Part shown: positions 44,241-54,808 of the stretch, in pieces
Layout: the number at the start of each line of letters is the position of its first letter
How positions within the stretch are numbered: the stretch's first letter is position 1
Source of the DNA: Diplolepis rosae
Taxonomy: Eukaryota > Arthropoda > Insecta > Hymenoptera > Diplolepididae
Direction: 5' to 3'
NCBI GenBank assembly: GCA_030998225.1
Contig: JAPYXD010000608.1
Span: 4,742,501 to 4,806,500, forward strand
Length of the DNA: 64,000 bases
The notes under the pieces: model-generated
Database searches by the model: none
What the model was told of the DNA's origin: nothing
What the model saw: only the letters and a program-made list of their open reading frames with translations
Program-made: the position numbers and the translations under genes

Positions 44241-44354
44241 TTTAAAAATTTGAAATCTTTCTGTGGAAATAAGACGCTTTTGACTGCGCTGCGATTCGAG
44301 CCCAGTTCTTTCAATTGCCGGTTTTTTTCCACAGAAAGATTTCAAATTCTTTAA
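44241..44354. repeat. Two SINE pieces head to head
   Basis: A minus-strand SINE runs from its tail (TTTGAAATCTTTCTGTGG, 44250) to the anticodon-like arm (AATTGCCGG, 44321). It then meets directly a plus-strand SINE tail (TTTTTTTCCACAGAAAGATT, 44322-44341). The result is a fold-back with the tails as arms. Confidence 0.65.
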
Positions 44355-44900
44355 AATTAATAATTATATTAAGAATTTTAAAGCGGTTTAATAATAATTT
44401 TGTGATTAAAATTTGTATGTCTCGTATAATTCAACTGGAAAATAGAATTTTGATATTGACTGTTTTTATGTTTTAACGTACTGTAACTCTTCTAATCATG
44501 GTTTAATCGTAGTGGCGTACATAAAGAAAGAGAGAAAGGGTTATTTGGTAATTTTAAAAATCAATGGATTTATTAATAATAAAAGTATTACAGTTTTGAA
44601 TACATCAAGCAAAAAGAGGACCCCATATTTGAGGGGCCCTGGCGGACCATCCCTCCCCCTCCCTTAGTCTGCCTTTGTTTAATGGGTAATTGTTATTAGG
44701 ATGAGTAGAGATTTATGAGGTCTATCAGACACCAATATTGCAATTTTTAATTTTTTAATTTCAATATGCCAAAAAACGCTCTTATTTTCACAATTTTGGT
44801 CGGATGTGGCTGATTAAGGGACTCATTCTTTCATTTTAGGCCCTCAAGAGGTGTGATAAATTTCAATCCAATCTAGGGATGGAACCTCGAAAGCAAAACC
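44355..44900 (+). repeat. AT-rich dispersed repeat, copy 3 (partial)
   Basis: 44405-44510 (CTCGTATAATTCAACTGG, TTTTGATATTGACTGTTT) and 44690-44900 (GTAGAGATTTATGAGGTC, GTCGGATGTGGCTGATTAAG) match 40150-40450. A stretch with GAGGGGCCCT between them is foreign to the other copies. Confidence 0.55.
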
Positions 44901-47670
44901 TCGATATTATGGAACCTCGGATACAAAAGTGTTCAACATCGATTTCACCGATGTTTTTTTTTTTTAAATCCAGATTTTTTCGATATTCTTTCAAAAAAAA
45001 TTTCGGTTATAAAAAAAGTAATAAACACCTTAACAAAGTTATTTTAAAATGTCTCAATTATATTATTTATATAAATTGGAGCACTTATTCAGTTTACAAA
45101 CGATTAGATAGAATTTGAAAAATTGAATTACGGGTGCAGGATGGTCTTCACCTGAAAAATTAATCTCCTAATTTAAAAAATATATATATATATAATTACA
45201 GATTTTATCGCTTTATAGACATTTTTTTTACAATACAAGAATGAAGAAATGAATGAAGAAGGTATTTTAAAAGTACAGTTTTCTGTTATTAAAATCGTTG
45301 AAGCAATTTTTCAAAAAGAATTTTTTTTCAAAATAGCTATTCAATTATTTTCAAAAAATTGATAAGAAGGTTTAGTAAGGAAAGATTCTATTACAACAAA
45401 TAATGTTAAAAGTATTATTTTTCGTGATTTTTAAATTTTCTCCATAAGAAATAATTTTTTCTGTTTCATATGAAACGACTAAAGATATCATTTCAAGTCT
45501 CAAAATCATAAAAGAACTTTTTTCTTCAGAGACCTGTTTCTTGGCACGACAACTACCTTAATGATAATATGTTAGCCTCATATTTTTCGACAACGATGGG
45601 TACATACTTAGGAATAGGTAGAGAATAGGTATAAGTGATATCAATATTTTTTTACTAAAGTTGCATTCTCAAAAGTTTTTATACTACGATTTAAGCGTTT
45701 ATGAAGGTCAAATGTTAAATAATTTTTTTTAAATGTAGCTTAAGCTATATTACTCTATATTTTATATGCTAGGTCTTAAAAAGTTGAACAGTATTGAGGA
45801 AAATGAAAACAAAAGGCTGGAAATGATTACTAAGATTCTCAAGCTCATTAAAGTAATGTGTTTTACATAATTAAAATATAATAATGTTCTATTTTGTTCT
45901 AATAAAAATTGTTTAAAGAATTGCATGCAAATAAGACGTTTAGTTTACTGAAGAAATTAATATAATTCATTGAAATTTTTATAATTATTGAGATAATGTT
46001 AATTTAATATCTTTAGTACTAAATTCAAAGTGAACATAACCTAAAATTTCAGCGGTGAAAAGTTTTAATATCTTGAGAGTAAAACAATTTCAAGGTTCTT
46101 TTTCATTTCAAACACATGTACACAATCAAATGCCTCTTATTTAATAACAAACATGTTTTCAAAATTGATAAGTACACATAAATTGATATTTAAAACATAA
46201 ATTCTCCAAATTCTCTTTATATTCTCTTATATTCTTTAAATTCTGTAATATTCTCGGTTATATTCCAACTTAAACTCTCGAGAATTTAAGAACTCTACAT
46301 AGACCAACAACTAGCGACACTGTGTCAGGTTGGCGAATACAAGCTTCCGTATAAAAACCTTTTTTTTTTTTAATCGACGGGTCTCAAAAGATAAAGATTT
46401 GATAAAAAATCAGAAAGTGATTTTTTACATAAAACCAATATTTTCTCACATGATAAGAATGTTAAAAGAGTTTTTCAGGGACATACACCAACCACAACTC
46501 AGACTTCCCAAATATTCCGTTACATCCCTCTGACTACTGTAGCTTCCCCCTTCCCTTAAAACATATTCCCAGCTATTATTTTCAGTTTTACTGCGCTAAT
46601 TATATTATAATGATCAGCGAAAGGCAATAGCAAAACACTGCTGACGTGAGCAAGCAACATTTTCCCAGGAAATGCAGTTCTCTGTTCCTCAACCAAAGAC
46701 AAACTCAAAACTATGTGGGAAACTACATGAGGTACCATATGGGAGACTATATTGTAATTTGGGCCCAGATTATATATATGTAATATCTCGTGTGGTTTCT
46801 AATGTAGATTCCTAGTCATAATGTTTTTATTGAATGATTGTTTTGAAATTCTAAAATATCAAAATTTTGAACGTTCTAATTAAATCGTAAGTGATGAATC
46901 ATTTATAATGCACACCGAAAAAAGTGTGTAGCTGTCACAGGGGTTGGTTTAGGTCAAATCAGCCATATTTATGGTTAGGATAATTAATATACCTGGAACA
47001 GCGATATGTTTCTTTGTATCAGTTAAACATTTTTTTCGCGTGAATATATTATTTACACGATATGAAAAGACTCGCTCAGGATGGAAATGGATAGAGAGCT
47101 GCATCAAACCAGTCCTAGGACTGCTGACTAAAAGAACAACAATATTAATGAAAACTATCAAGTGTTACGTCCACCCTTTCTAACACCAGCTGTTTTTTTT
47201 TACCCTTTAGTTTTCTTTGAGTTTGAAAACTTTTGCCGCGTGCCATACACATGGCCCCACTTCAGCGCCATATCAGTCTCTCTTGAAGCAATAGCTTTCT
47301 TCCGCGACAGACGGCATATACAAAATTTAGAAAACACAGATGAATTGAAGTACTTAATCGAAAAAAGTAATAAAAATGAAAGAAGAACAGATTAACAGAT
47401 TTCCAGATTTCCTCAACCCTTTTAACATAAACTTTCCCAGGACCAATTGACGTACAGCACTTTAACCAGATTATACAGACGCCTTTCGCGTGGGAAAGTT
47501 ATTTCTTAAAGAAGAAAGATTACTCTCGAAGACCTGATTAAATATTATATTATAAATTTATTTCATTTAATTTTTAATGCCCGTAAACGAACTTAACTGA
47601 TCATCTTATGCACAAAGCCTAAGTTTATATACTATCACCTCCTCTTATTAATACCAGTGATGTGCATTAG
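44901..47670. other. AT-rich DNA with a fragment of the dispersed repeat
   Basis: 45176-45194 is (TA)n. 46360-46470 (CGACGGGTCTCAAAAGATAA, CATAAAACCAATATTTTCTC) is the end of the AT-rich dispersed repeat seen at 40440-40560. The frame 47162-47395 (AISVSLEAIAFFRDRRHIQN) is open but unrecognised. Nothing else. Confidence 0.4.
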
Positions 47671-48738
47671 TCGAATTTAACCGACTAATTTTCGATTCGA
47701 CTCAGCTGAGAAATGAGTCGAATTGAATTCGATTCGAGCAAGCGCTGAGTCGAATGTCGGATTTTCGACAACCGACTCAAACGTGAGTCGCTTTCCGACA
47801 TTCGAATACGAGCAAGCGCTGAGTCGAATGTTGGATTTTCGACAACCGATATAATTTCGATAATTTTAACAGTTTGTCTAATAAATACCTGTTAGAAAAA
47901 AGAATGCGAGATTTTAATTTTTGAATCACGCAACTTTAGTCGTTTGCTTTTTATAACCTCAAATTTTCCTTTGAATTTAAAAAATATTTATCTATTTATT
48001 TAAATTTTTTCATCAACTTTGAAACATAATCTTACGTTTAATAATAGTCATACTAATAGTTATCAACAAGCTGGCAAATCAAAAACTTTTATTATTTTCA
48101 AGCTTGTATTAGTTTTGATTGGGACTTATTTGCCTATAAAATTGCATGCAAATTGATCAATAAGTCACTATTTATAAGTTCACCTCTAAAAATGACTTTT
48201 ATCAATTTTAACCTAAACTAGTCAATATTTCTTTGTCAAACTAATTGCACGTTATTAGGCTAATTCATGCAATTGATGTAACACGAAAATATTTTCTAGT
48301 TTACGTTAAAATTGATAAAAGTCAATTTTAGGGTTCAACTTCAGGGATTGTTATTAACCCTTGGAAATATTTTTCGACCGATATAAAAAATACGGATTGC
48401 TTGCTTTTTGATGACCAGCAATATATACAAGTATAAATTTCATCAAAATCCAAGAACCTTCAGAGTTGTAAATGTATGCAAAAGTTTTAACAGTTTTGTC
48501 CAATAAAATATTATACGTTTTAGGAAAAAAAATGCGAGATTTAAATTTTTTATTTGTGAAATTTTAGTGCTTTTTGTTTTTCATAACCTAAAATATTCCT
48601 TTACATATAGAAAGCATTACTGTATTTATTTACATTTCAATAGTCGCTTGTCGAAAATCCGACATTCGACTCAGCGCTTGCTTGTATTCGAATGTCGGAA
48701 AGCGACTTACGCTTGAGTCGGTTGTCGAAAATTCGACA
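47671..48738. mobile_element. Non-coding element with long TIRs rich in GAGTCGAATGTCGG
   Basis: The arms 47750-47848 and 48640-48735 are reverse complements (GCGCTGAGTCGAATGTCGGA, TTTCGACAACCGACTC, CGCTTTCCGACATTCGAATA). The left arm also holds a direct repeat of AGCAAGCGCTGAGTCGAATG. A second inner inverted pair (AAAATTGATAAAAGTCA and TGACTTTTATCAATTTT) lies at 48190-48330. No gene. Abuts the 330-bp array at 48739. Confidence 0.65.
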
Positions 48739-49023
48739 TTGTATCTTGAACTATTTAATCAATATTTCTAAATCATTTCAGTCGATTATGTCGATCATTG
48801 GAAGAGTGTATCACTCTACGTGATAACGGAACTCTACCATATCGACCTTACAACCTATGATTGAGAATTAATGTAACGTCTCGCAAGACTAGATGAAATT
48901 TTTAAATATAATTATTTAAGAAATTTCCTTTGAAAAAAGGAACGCTTCTACTCCGCTGGGTATCGAGCCCAGCGATCTGTAGCCGAATAGGCGTTAACAA
49001 GATTCTGTGAGAAAAGTTGTGGA

Positions 49024-49095
49024 ACCTCCGTAGCTCAGATGACAGAGCATTCGACCGGCAATCGAAAGGACCTGGGCTCGATACCCAGCGGAGTA
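49024..49095 (+). tRNA. tRNA-like module 1 (anticodon-position GGC), probably a pseudo-tRNA
   Basis: Acceptor 5 of 7 pairs (CTCCG/CGGAG), D arm GCTC..GAGC, anticodon stem TTCGA/TCGAA with loop CCGGCAA (C at position 33 where T is expected; GGC at 34-36), T stem CTGGG/CCCAG intact. The T-arm and A box (TAGCTCAGATGACAG) fit Pol III promoter elements; the D loop lacks GG. Confidence 0.5.
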
Positions 49096-49353
49096 GAAGG
49101 GCTCCTTTTTAATCAGAAAATTTCTTAAATAATTATATTTAAAAATTCCATCTAGTCTTGCGAGACGTTACATTAATTCTCAATCATAGGTTGGTAAGGT
49201 CGATATGGTAGAGTTCCGTTATCACGTAGAGTGATACACTCTTCTAATGACCGACATAATCGACTGAAATGATTGAGAAATATTGATTAAATAGTTCAAG
49301 ATACATCCGTAGCCGAACAGGCGTTAACAAGATTCTGTGAGAAAAGTTGTGGA

Positions 49354-49425
49354 ACCTCCGTAGCTCAGATGACAGAGCATTCGACCGGCAATCGAAAGGA
49401 CCTGTGCTCGATACTCAGCGGAGTG
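49354..49425 (+). tRNA. tRNA-like module 2, T stem mismatch
   Basis: Like module 1, but the T arm reads CTGTG..CTCAG, one mismatch. Confidence 0.45.
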
Positions 49426-49462
49426 GAAGGGCTCCTTTTTAATCAGAAAATTTCTTAAATAA

Positions 49463-52400
49463 CACAGGCACACAAAAAAAACCAAGTCTCTGATATTTGA
49501 ACGCGACACATATGTTCCCATGTAATTTGATCCGCTGATCACGAATCCGCGGTCCAATTGACCCCATGACATCTGGGTCAAGGGCATTTGAAGGTCAAAA
49601 TTGAACACACACATTTGAGTTGAAAAAAATGACTAATCTTTATGTTTTTTGGGTCGCTGAATAATAATTCGAGGTCGGTTTGACCTCAAGTAGTAAAGGT
49701 CAAGGTCATTTGAAGGTCAAACGTGTTTATTTTGGAAATAATGCATTTTTGACTGCAGATTCTGAAAGAACGGAAAATTTTACGTCCAAAACTGTATTTT
49801 TTAATTTTATTAATATGATCCAAAGGTCATTTCAAGGTCATTATAAGTGGTGATGTGGAGAATCAATTTAATCACTGCAAAAAATACGAAAATATGGTTC
49901 CCTTCACCTAAACTATTGCGGTAATATATTTTGGTGATCGTTGAACCAGAATATAAGGTTCGTCTGTCTCCTTAAGGACAAGATAAGGGTCGCCCCATCA
50001 AGGTAAAAAAAGAACTGAATCTCTGCAGAACTATAAATATGAGACTTAGCTATTGTTTTTTCTTCTATAACGCTTTCTTTTACTTTCGAAGGATCTGTGT
50101 AGCGGATTTCTAATTCTTTTTGCGCTCTCGTCATCTTCTTCATCATCTGACACTCGATCTCTTTTCAGTAACCAACAGTAGTCCGCCAACATATTTACGT
50201 CCCATTTCCCTTGCCATCTAGTTTCAGCCTCTTTCAGATCTTGATGGAACCGTTCCCCTTGTTCTTCGCTGTAATCTCCCAAGTTATCAGGGAAATAGCT
50301 GAGATGAGCATGCATAAAATGAACTTTGTGACTCATCAAACATCCCAAACACTTATAGTTTCTTATCATATTTGCTACAATAGTTTTGTAGTCATCGCTT
50401 TTGTTATTTCCCAAAAAGTTCTGACAAACATCTCGGAAACTGAGCCATGCAGCTTTCTCTAAGTCATTCATGGTATCAATGAATTTTTCATCGTTAAACA
50501 TTTTACGGATTTGAGGTCCATCGAATATCCCTTCCTTCAACTTCGCTTCACTTAATCGAGGGAATCGCTCCACTAAGTACTTAAAACATTTTTCACCTTT
50601 ATCCAACGCTTTGACAAACTGTTTCATCAGCCCAAGTTTTATGTGAAGAGGCGGAAGTAAAACTTTTGAGGGATCAACTAAAGGCAGTTTCAGTATATTG
50701 TAACTTCCAGGAACTAGTTGTGCTCTTGATTGCCAATTTTTTTTTACATAATGGTTTTCGCGATCTCTACTATCCCATAAACATAGGAAGCAGGGATACT
50801 TTGTAAATCCTGACTGTTGACCAAGAAGAATCGTTATTATTTTTAGATCGCCACAAATCTGCCAATTATGTTCTTTATATCGTATTTTATCCAATACGTA
50901 TTCCACATTTTCGTAACTTTCTTTCAATTGCGTTGAGTGCGCTAAAGGGATACTTGCGTACCCATTTCCATTATTGAGAAGCACTGCCTTCAGACTCCGT
51001 TTTGAGGAATCTATAAACAATCTCCATTCTTCAGGAACATAAATACCTTCTTTCATTTCGTTCATCAAACCTAAAACATCTGTGCAATATACCAGAGTGC
51101 CTTCTTCGTCTTTCTTGAAATATTGACGGAATTGTTTTTCTCTATTTCTGTAGACTGATGACTTCGTTCCCCGTTCAAGCATTCCTCGATTTTTCAACAC
51201 AGCGGCCATGTATTCAGAAGCATCTTTAGGAAGCCCCATATCCCTGATAAAATTACTTAAACTTTCTTGATTGAATAGTTTTACAGGTTTATTTTTTTCC
51301 TCCCTCAATTTTGGAACATATTCTTCTTCATGATCATCTTGGTCGGAGCTATCGAGAGATTCTTCTACACTGTCAAACCATTCCTCCCTATCAGTTTCTT
51401 TACTCGTTGAAGCTTCATTCATTGATGGACTCGTATCCATTTTTTCGTCAGCACACTCTACCCTAGATTTTGCTGGTACAACGGAAGATACTAGTGCGTA
51501 TGATATCTGTGACTTTGTTTTAACGTTGAATCCTTTAACATTGGTATTGCAAAAATAACAATCTTTCTCGGATTCAGGTATTGACCATATTACTGGTGAA
51601 GTATATTTCAAAATTTTATCATTTCTGGTTTTATCCCATCGGATAAGCATATTAAAACAAGAGCAGCAAATAGTTTCTGGAGCAAACGTTGAATTTTGAA
51701 CAGAAAGTTCTTTTTTATAACATTTCTCATATATATCTGTACATTCCGCCGTCACCATGTGGAGGTGCCCTGGGTGCTGACACAAGATAGGTATTACTGA
51801 TAGATACTACTCCGTTCTTTCAGAATCTGGAGTCAAAAATGCAGTTTCTTTTCAAAATAAACAAGTTTGACCTTAAAATGACCTTGACCTTCACAGCTTG
51901 AGATCAAACCGACCTCAAATTCGAATTCAGCGAACCAAAAAACATAATGATAAGTAGTTTATTCCACTAAAACGATATTTTTCCCAATTTCGACCTTCAA
52001 ATGCCCTTGACCTAGGTGTGATGGGGTCAAAAAAGACCTCGTATTCTGATCCAGCAACCACCAAAATATATTACCACAGTCGTTTTGGTTAAGGAAATAA
52101 AAATTTGGTATTTTTTGCAGTGATTAAATTGATTCTCCACATCACCACTTATAATGACCTTGAAATGACCTTTGGATCATATTTAAAAAATTAAAAAATA
52201 CAGTTTTGGACGTAAAATTTTCCGTTCTTTCAGAATCTGCAGTCAAAAATGCATTATTTCCAAAATAAACACGTTTGACCTTCAAATGACCTTGACCTTT
52301 ACTACTTGAGGTCAAACCGACCTCGAATTATTATTCAGCGACCCAAAAAACATAAAGATTAGTCATTTTTTTCAACTCAAATGTGTGTGTTCAATTTTGA

Positions 52401-52532
52401 CCTTCAAATGCCCTTGACCCAGATGTCATGGGGTCAATTGGACCGCGGATTCGTGATCAGCGGATCAAATTACATGGGAACATATGTGTCGCGTTCAAAT
52501 ATCAGAGACTTGGTTTTTTTTGTGTGCCTGTG
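49463..52532. mobile_element. DNA transposon, 3070 bp, 425-bp TIRs, TAA target duplication
   Basis: Starts CACAGGCACACAAAAAAAAC and ends with the reverse complement. The TIRs at 49463-49887 and 52109-52532 differ at only one or two places, near 49808 and 52190. TAA occurs on both sides (49460-49462 and 52533-52535), and removing one TAA with the element restores the 330-bp phase of the host array exactly. Subterminal blocks repeat GAGGTCGGTTTGACCTC and TTCAAATGACCTTGACCTT, and a degenerate extra copy lies at 51815-52080. One minus-strand transposase frame is inside. The CAC terminus and 3-bp duplication fit a CACTA/Chapaev-type element better than hAT or mariner; Harbinger-type (TWA target) is the alternative. 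The near-identical TIRs imply a recent insertion. Confidence 0.9.
50046..51785 (-). CDS. Putative transposase of the 3.07-kb element (579 codons, start uncertain)
   Basis: A single uninterrupted frame, so likely intact. The first in-frame ATG is at 51758 (codon 10 of the open stretch). A CAG just upstream of 51800 could be a splice acceptor, and the decayed relative at 27128-28595 has a further N-terminal CxxC, so a first exon may exist. Visible parts: Cys pairs (ICCSCFNMLI, DCYFCNTN, residues about 40-85), an acidic stretch (about 125-160), WRLFIDSSKRSLKAVLLNN (about 255-275) and CGDLKIITILLGQQSG (about 318-335). After these come YPCFLCLWDSRDRENHYVK (CxxC), LLPPLHIKLGLMKQFVKAL, FPDNLGDYSEEQGERFHQDL and WDVNMLADYCWLLKRD near the end, with a basic tail. 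GDLK, WDSR and EQGERFH are candidate acidic catalytic positions. The family is frequent and mostly uncharacterised in invertebrate genomes; the superfamily is unproven. Confidence 0.85.
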   Translation of the reverse strand: MCQHPGHLHMVTAECTDIYEKCYKKELSVQNSTFAPETICCSCFNMLIRWDKTRNDKILKYTSPVIWSIPESEKDCYFCNTNVKGFNVKTKSQISYALVSSVVPAKSRVECADEKMDTSPSMNEASTSKETDREEWFDSVEESLDSSDQDDHEEEYVPKLREEKNKPVKLFNQESLSNFIRDMGLPKDASEYMAAVLKNRGMLERGTKSSVYRNREKQFRQYFKKDEEGTLVYCTDVLGLMNEMKEGIYVPEEWRLFIDSSKRSLKAVLLNNGNGYASIPLAHSTQLKESYENVEYVLDKIRYKEHNWQICGDLKIITILLGQQSGFTKYPCFLCLWDSRDRENHYVKKNWQSRAQLVPGSYNILKLPLVDPSKVLLPPLHIKLGLMKQFVKALDKGEKCFKYLVERFPRLSEAKLKEGIFDGPQIRKMFNDEKFIDTMNDLEKAAWLSFRDVCQNFLGNNKSDDYKTIVANMIRNYKCLGCLMSHKVHFMHAHLSYFPDNLGDYSEEQGERFHQDLKEAETRWQGKWDVNMLADYCWLLKRDRVSDDEEDDESAKRIRNPLHRSFESKRKRYRRKNNS

Positions 52533-52756
52533 TAATTATATTTAAAAATTCCATCTAGTCTTGCGAGACGTTACATTCATTCTCAATCATAGGTTGGTAA
52601 GGTCGATATGTTAGAGTTCCGTTATCACGTAGAGTGATACACTCTTCTAATGATCGACATAATCGACTGAAATGATTTAGAAATATTGATTAAATAGTTC
52701 AAGATACATCCGTAGCCGAACAGGCGTTAACAAGATTCTGTGAGAAAAGTTGTGGA

Positions 52757-52828
52757 ACCTCCGTAGCTCAGATGACAGAGCATTCGACCGGCAATCGAAA
52801 GGACCTGTGCTCGATACCCAGCGGAGTG
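52757..52828 (+). tRNA. tRNA-like module 3, T stem mismatch
   Basis: Same as module 1 but CTGTG in the T stem. Confidence 0.45.
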
Positions 52829-53086
52829 GAAGGGCTCCTTTTTAATCAGAAAATTTCTTAAATAATTATATTTAAATATTCCATCTAGTCTTGCGAGACG
52901 TTACATTCATTCTCAATCATAGGTTGGTAAGGTCGATATGTTAGAGTTCCGTTATCACGTAGAGTGATACACTCTTCTAATGATCGACATAATCGACTGA
53001 AATGATTTAGAAATATTGATTAAATAGTTCAAGATACATCCGTAGCCGAACAGGCGTTTACAAGATTCTGTGAGAAAAGTTGTGGA

Positions 53087-53158
53087 ACCTCCGTAGCTCA
53101 GATGACAGAGCATTCGACCGGCAATCGAAAGGACCTGGGCTCGATACCCAACGGAGTG
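53087..53158 (+). tRNA. tRNA-like module 4, T stem end mismatch
   Basis: T stem CTGGG/CCCAA; otherwise as module 1. Confidence 0.45.
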
Positions 53159-53416
53159 GAAGGGCTCCTTTTTAATCAGAAAATTTCTTAAATAATTATA
53201 TTTAAAAATTCCATCTAGTCTTGCGAGACGTTACATTCATTCTCAATCATAGGTTGGTAAGGTCGATATGGTAGAGTTCCGTTATCACGTAGAGTGATAC
53301 ACTCTTCTAATGGCCGACATAATCGACTGAAATGATTGAGAAATATTGATTAAATAGTTCAAGATACATCCGTAGCCGAACAGGCGTTAACAAGATTCTG
53401 TGAGAAAAGTTGTGGA

Positions 53417-53488
53417 ACCTCCGTAGCTCAGATGACAGAGCATTCGACCGGCAATCGAAAGGACCTGGGCTCGATACCCAGCGGAGTG
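53417..53488 (+). tRNA. tRNA-like module 5, intact arms
   Basis: All arms as in module 1; followed by CTCCTTTTTAATC, a possible Pol III stop. Confidence 0.5.
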
Positions 53489-53746
53489 GAAGGGCTCCTT
53501 TTTAATCAGAAAATTTCTTAAATAATTATATTTAAAAATTACATCTAGTCTTGCGAGACGTTACATTCATTCTCAATCATAGGTTGGTAAGGTCGATATG
53601 GTAGAGTTCCGTTATCACGTAGAGTGATACACTCTTCTAATGACCGACATAATCGACTGAAATGATTGAGAAATATTGATTAAATAGTTCAAGATACATC
53701 CGTAGCCGAACAGGCGTTAACAAGATTCTGTGAGAAAAGTTGTGGA

Positions 53747-53818
53747 ACCTCCGTAGCTCAGATGACAGAGCATTCGACCGGCAATCGAAAGGACCTGTGC
53801 TCGATACCCAGCGGAGTG
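53747..53818 (+). tRNA. tRNA-like module 6, T stem mismatch
   Basis: CTGTG in the T stem; followed by the variant CCTTTTTTCACAG, which is close to the SINE tail CTTTTTTCCACAG. Confidence 0.45.
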
Positions 53819-54076
53819 GAAGCGTTCCTTTTTTCACAGAAAATTTCTTAAATAATTATATTTAAAAATTCCATCTAGTCTTGCGAGACGTTACATTCAT
53901 TCTCAATCATAGGTTGGTAAGGTCGATATGTTAGAGTTCCGTTATCACGTAGAGTGATACACTCTTCTAATGATCGACATAATCGACTGAAATGATTGAG
54001 AAATATTGATTAAATAGTTCAAGATACATCCGTAGCCGAACAGGCGTTAACAAGATTCTGTGAGAAAAGTTGTGGA

Positions 54077-54148
54077 ACCTCCGTAGCTCAGATGACAGAG
54101 CATTCGACCGGCAATCGAAAGGACCTGGGCTCGATACCCAGCGGAGTG
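54077..54148 (+). tRNA. tRNA-like module 7, intact arms
   Basis: As module 5. Confidence 0.5.
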
Positions 54149-54406
54149 GAAGGGCTCCTTTTTAATCAGAAAATTTCTTAAATAATTATATTTAAAAATT
54201 CCATCTAGTCTTGCGAGACGTTACATTAATTCTCAATCATAGGTTGGTAAGGTCAATATGGTAGAGTTCCGTTATCACGTAGAGTGATACACTCTTCTAA
54301 TGATCGACATAATCGACTGAAATGATTTAGAAATATTGATTAAATAGTTCAAGATACATCCGTAGCCGAACAGGCGTTAACAAGATTCTGTGAGAAAAGT
54401 TGTGGA

Positions 54407-54478
54407 ACCTCCGTAGCTCAGATGACAGAGCATTCGACCGGCAATCGAAAGGACCTGGGCTCGATACCCAGCGGAGTG
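54407..54478 (+). tRNA. tRNA-like module 8, intact arms
   Basis: As module 5. Confidence 0.5.
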
Positions 54479-54736
54479 GAAGCGTTCCTTTTTAATCAGA
54501 AAATTTCTTAAATAATTATATTTAAAAATTCCATCTAGTCTTGCGAGACGTTACGTTAATTCTCAATCATAGGTTGGTAAGGTCGATACGTTAGAGTTCC
54601 GTTATCACGTAGAGTGATACACTCTTCTAATGATCGACATAATCGACTGAAATGATTGAGAAATATTGATTAAATAGTTCAAGATACATCCGTAGCCGAA
54701 TAGGCGTTAACAAGATTCTGTGAGAAAAGTTGTGGA

Positions 54737-54808
54737 ACCTCCGTAGCTCAGATGACAGAGCATTCGACCGGCAATCGAAAGGATCTGGGCTCGATACCCA
54801 GCGGAGTG
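54737..54808 (+). tRNA. tRNA-like module 9, intact arms
   Basis: As module 5 but AGGAT in the variable loop; followed by CCTTTTTTCACAG. The array ends about 40 bases later. Confidence 0.5.

Noticed and set aside
49024..54808. Functional tRNA-Ala(GGC) genes
   Set aside because: Position 33 is C, the D loop lacks GG and the first two acceptor pairs fail in every module; kept only as tRNA-like modules.
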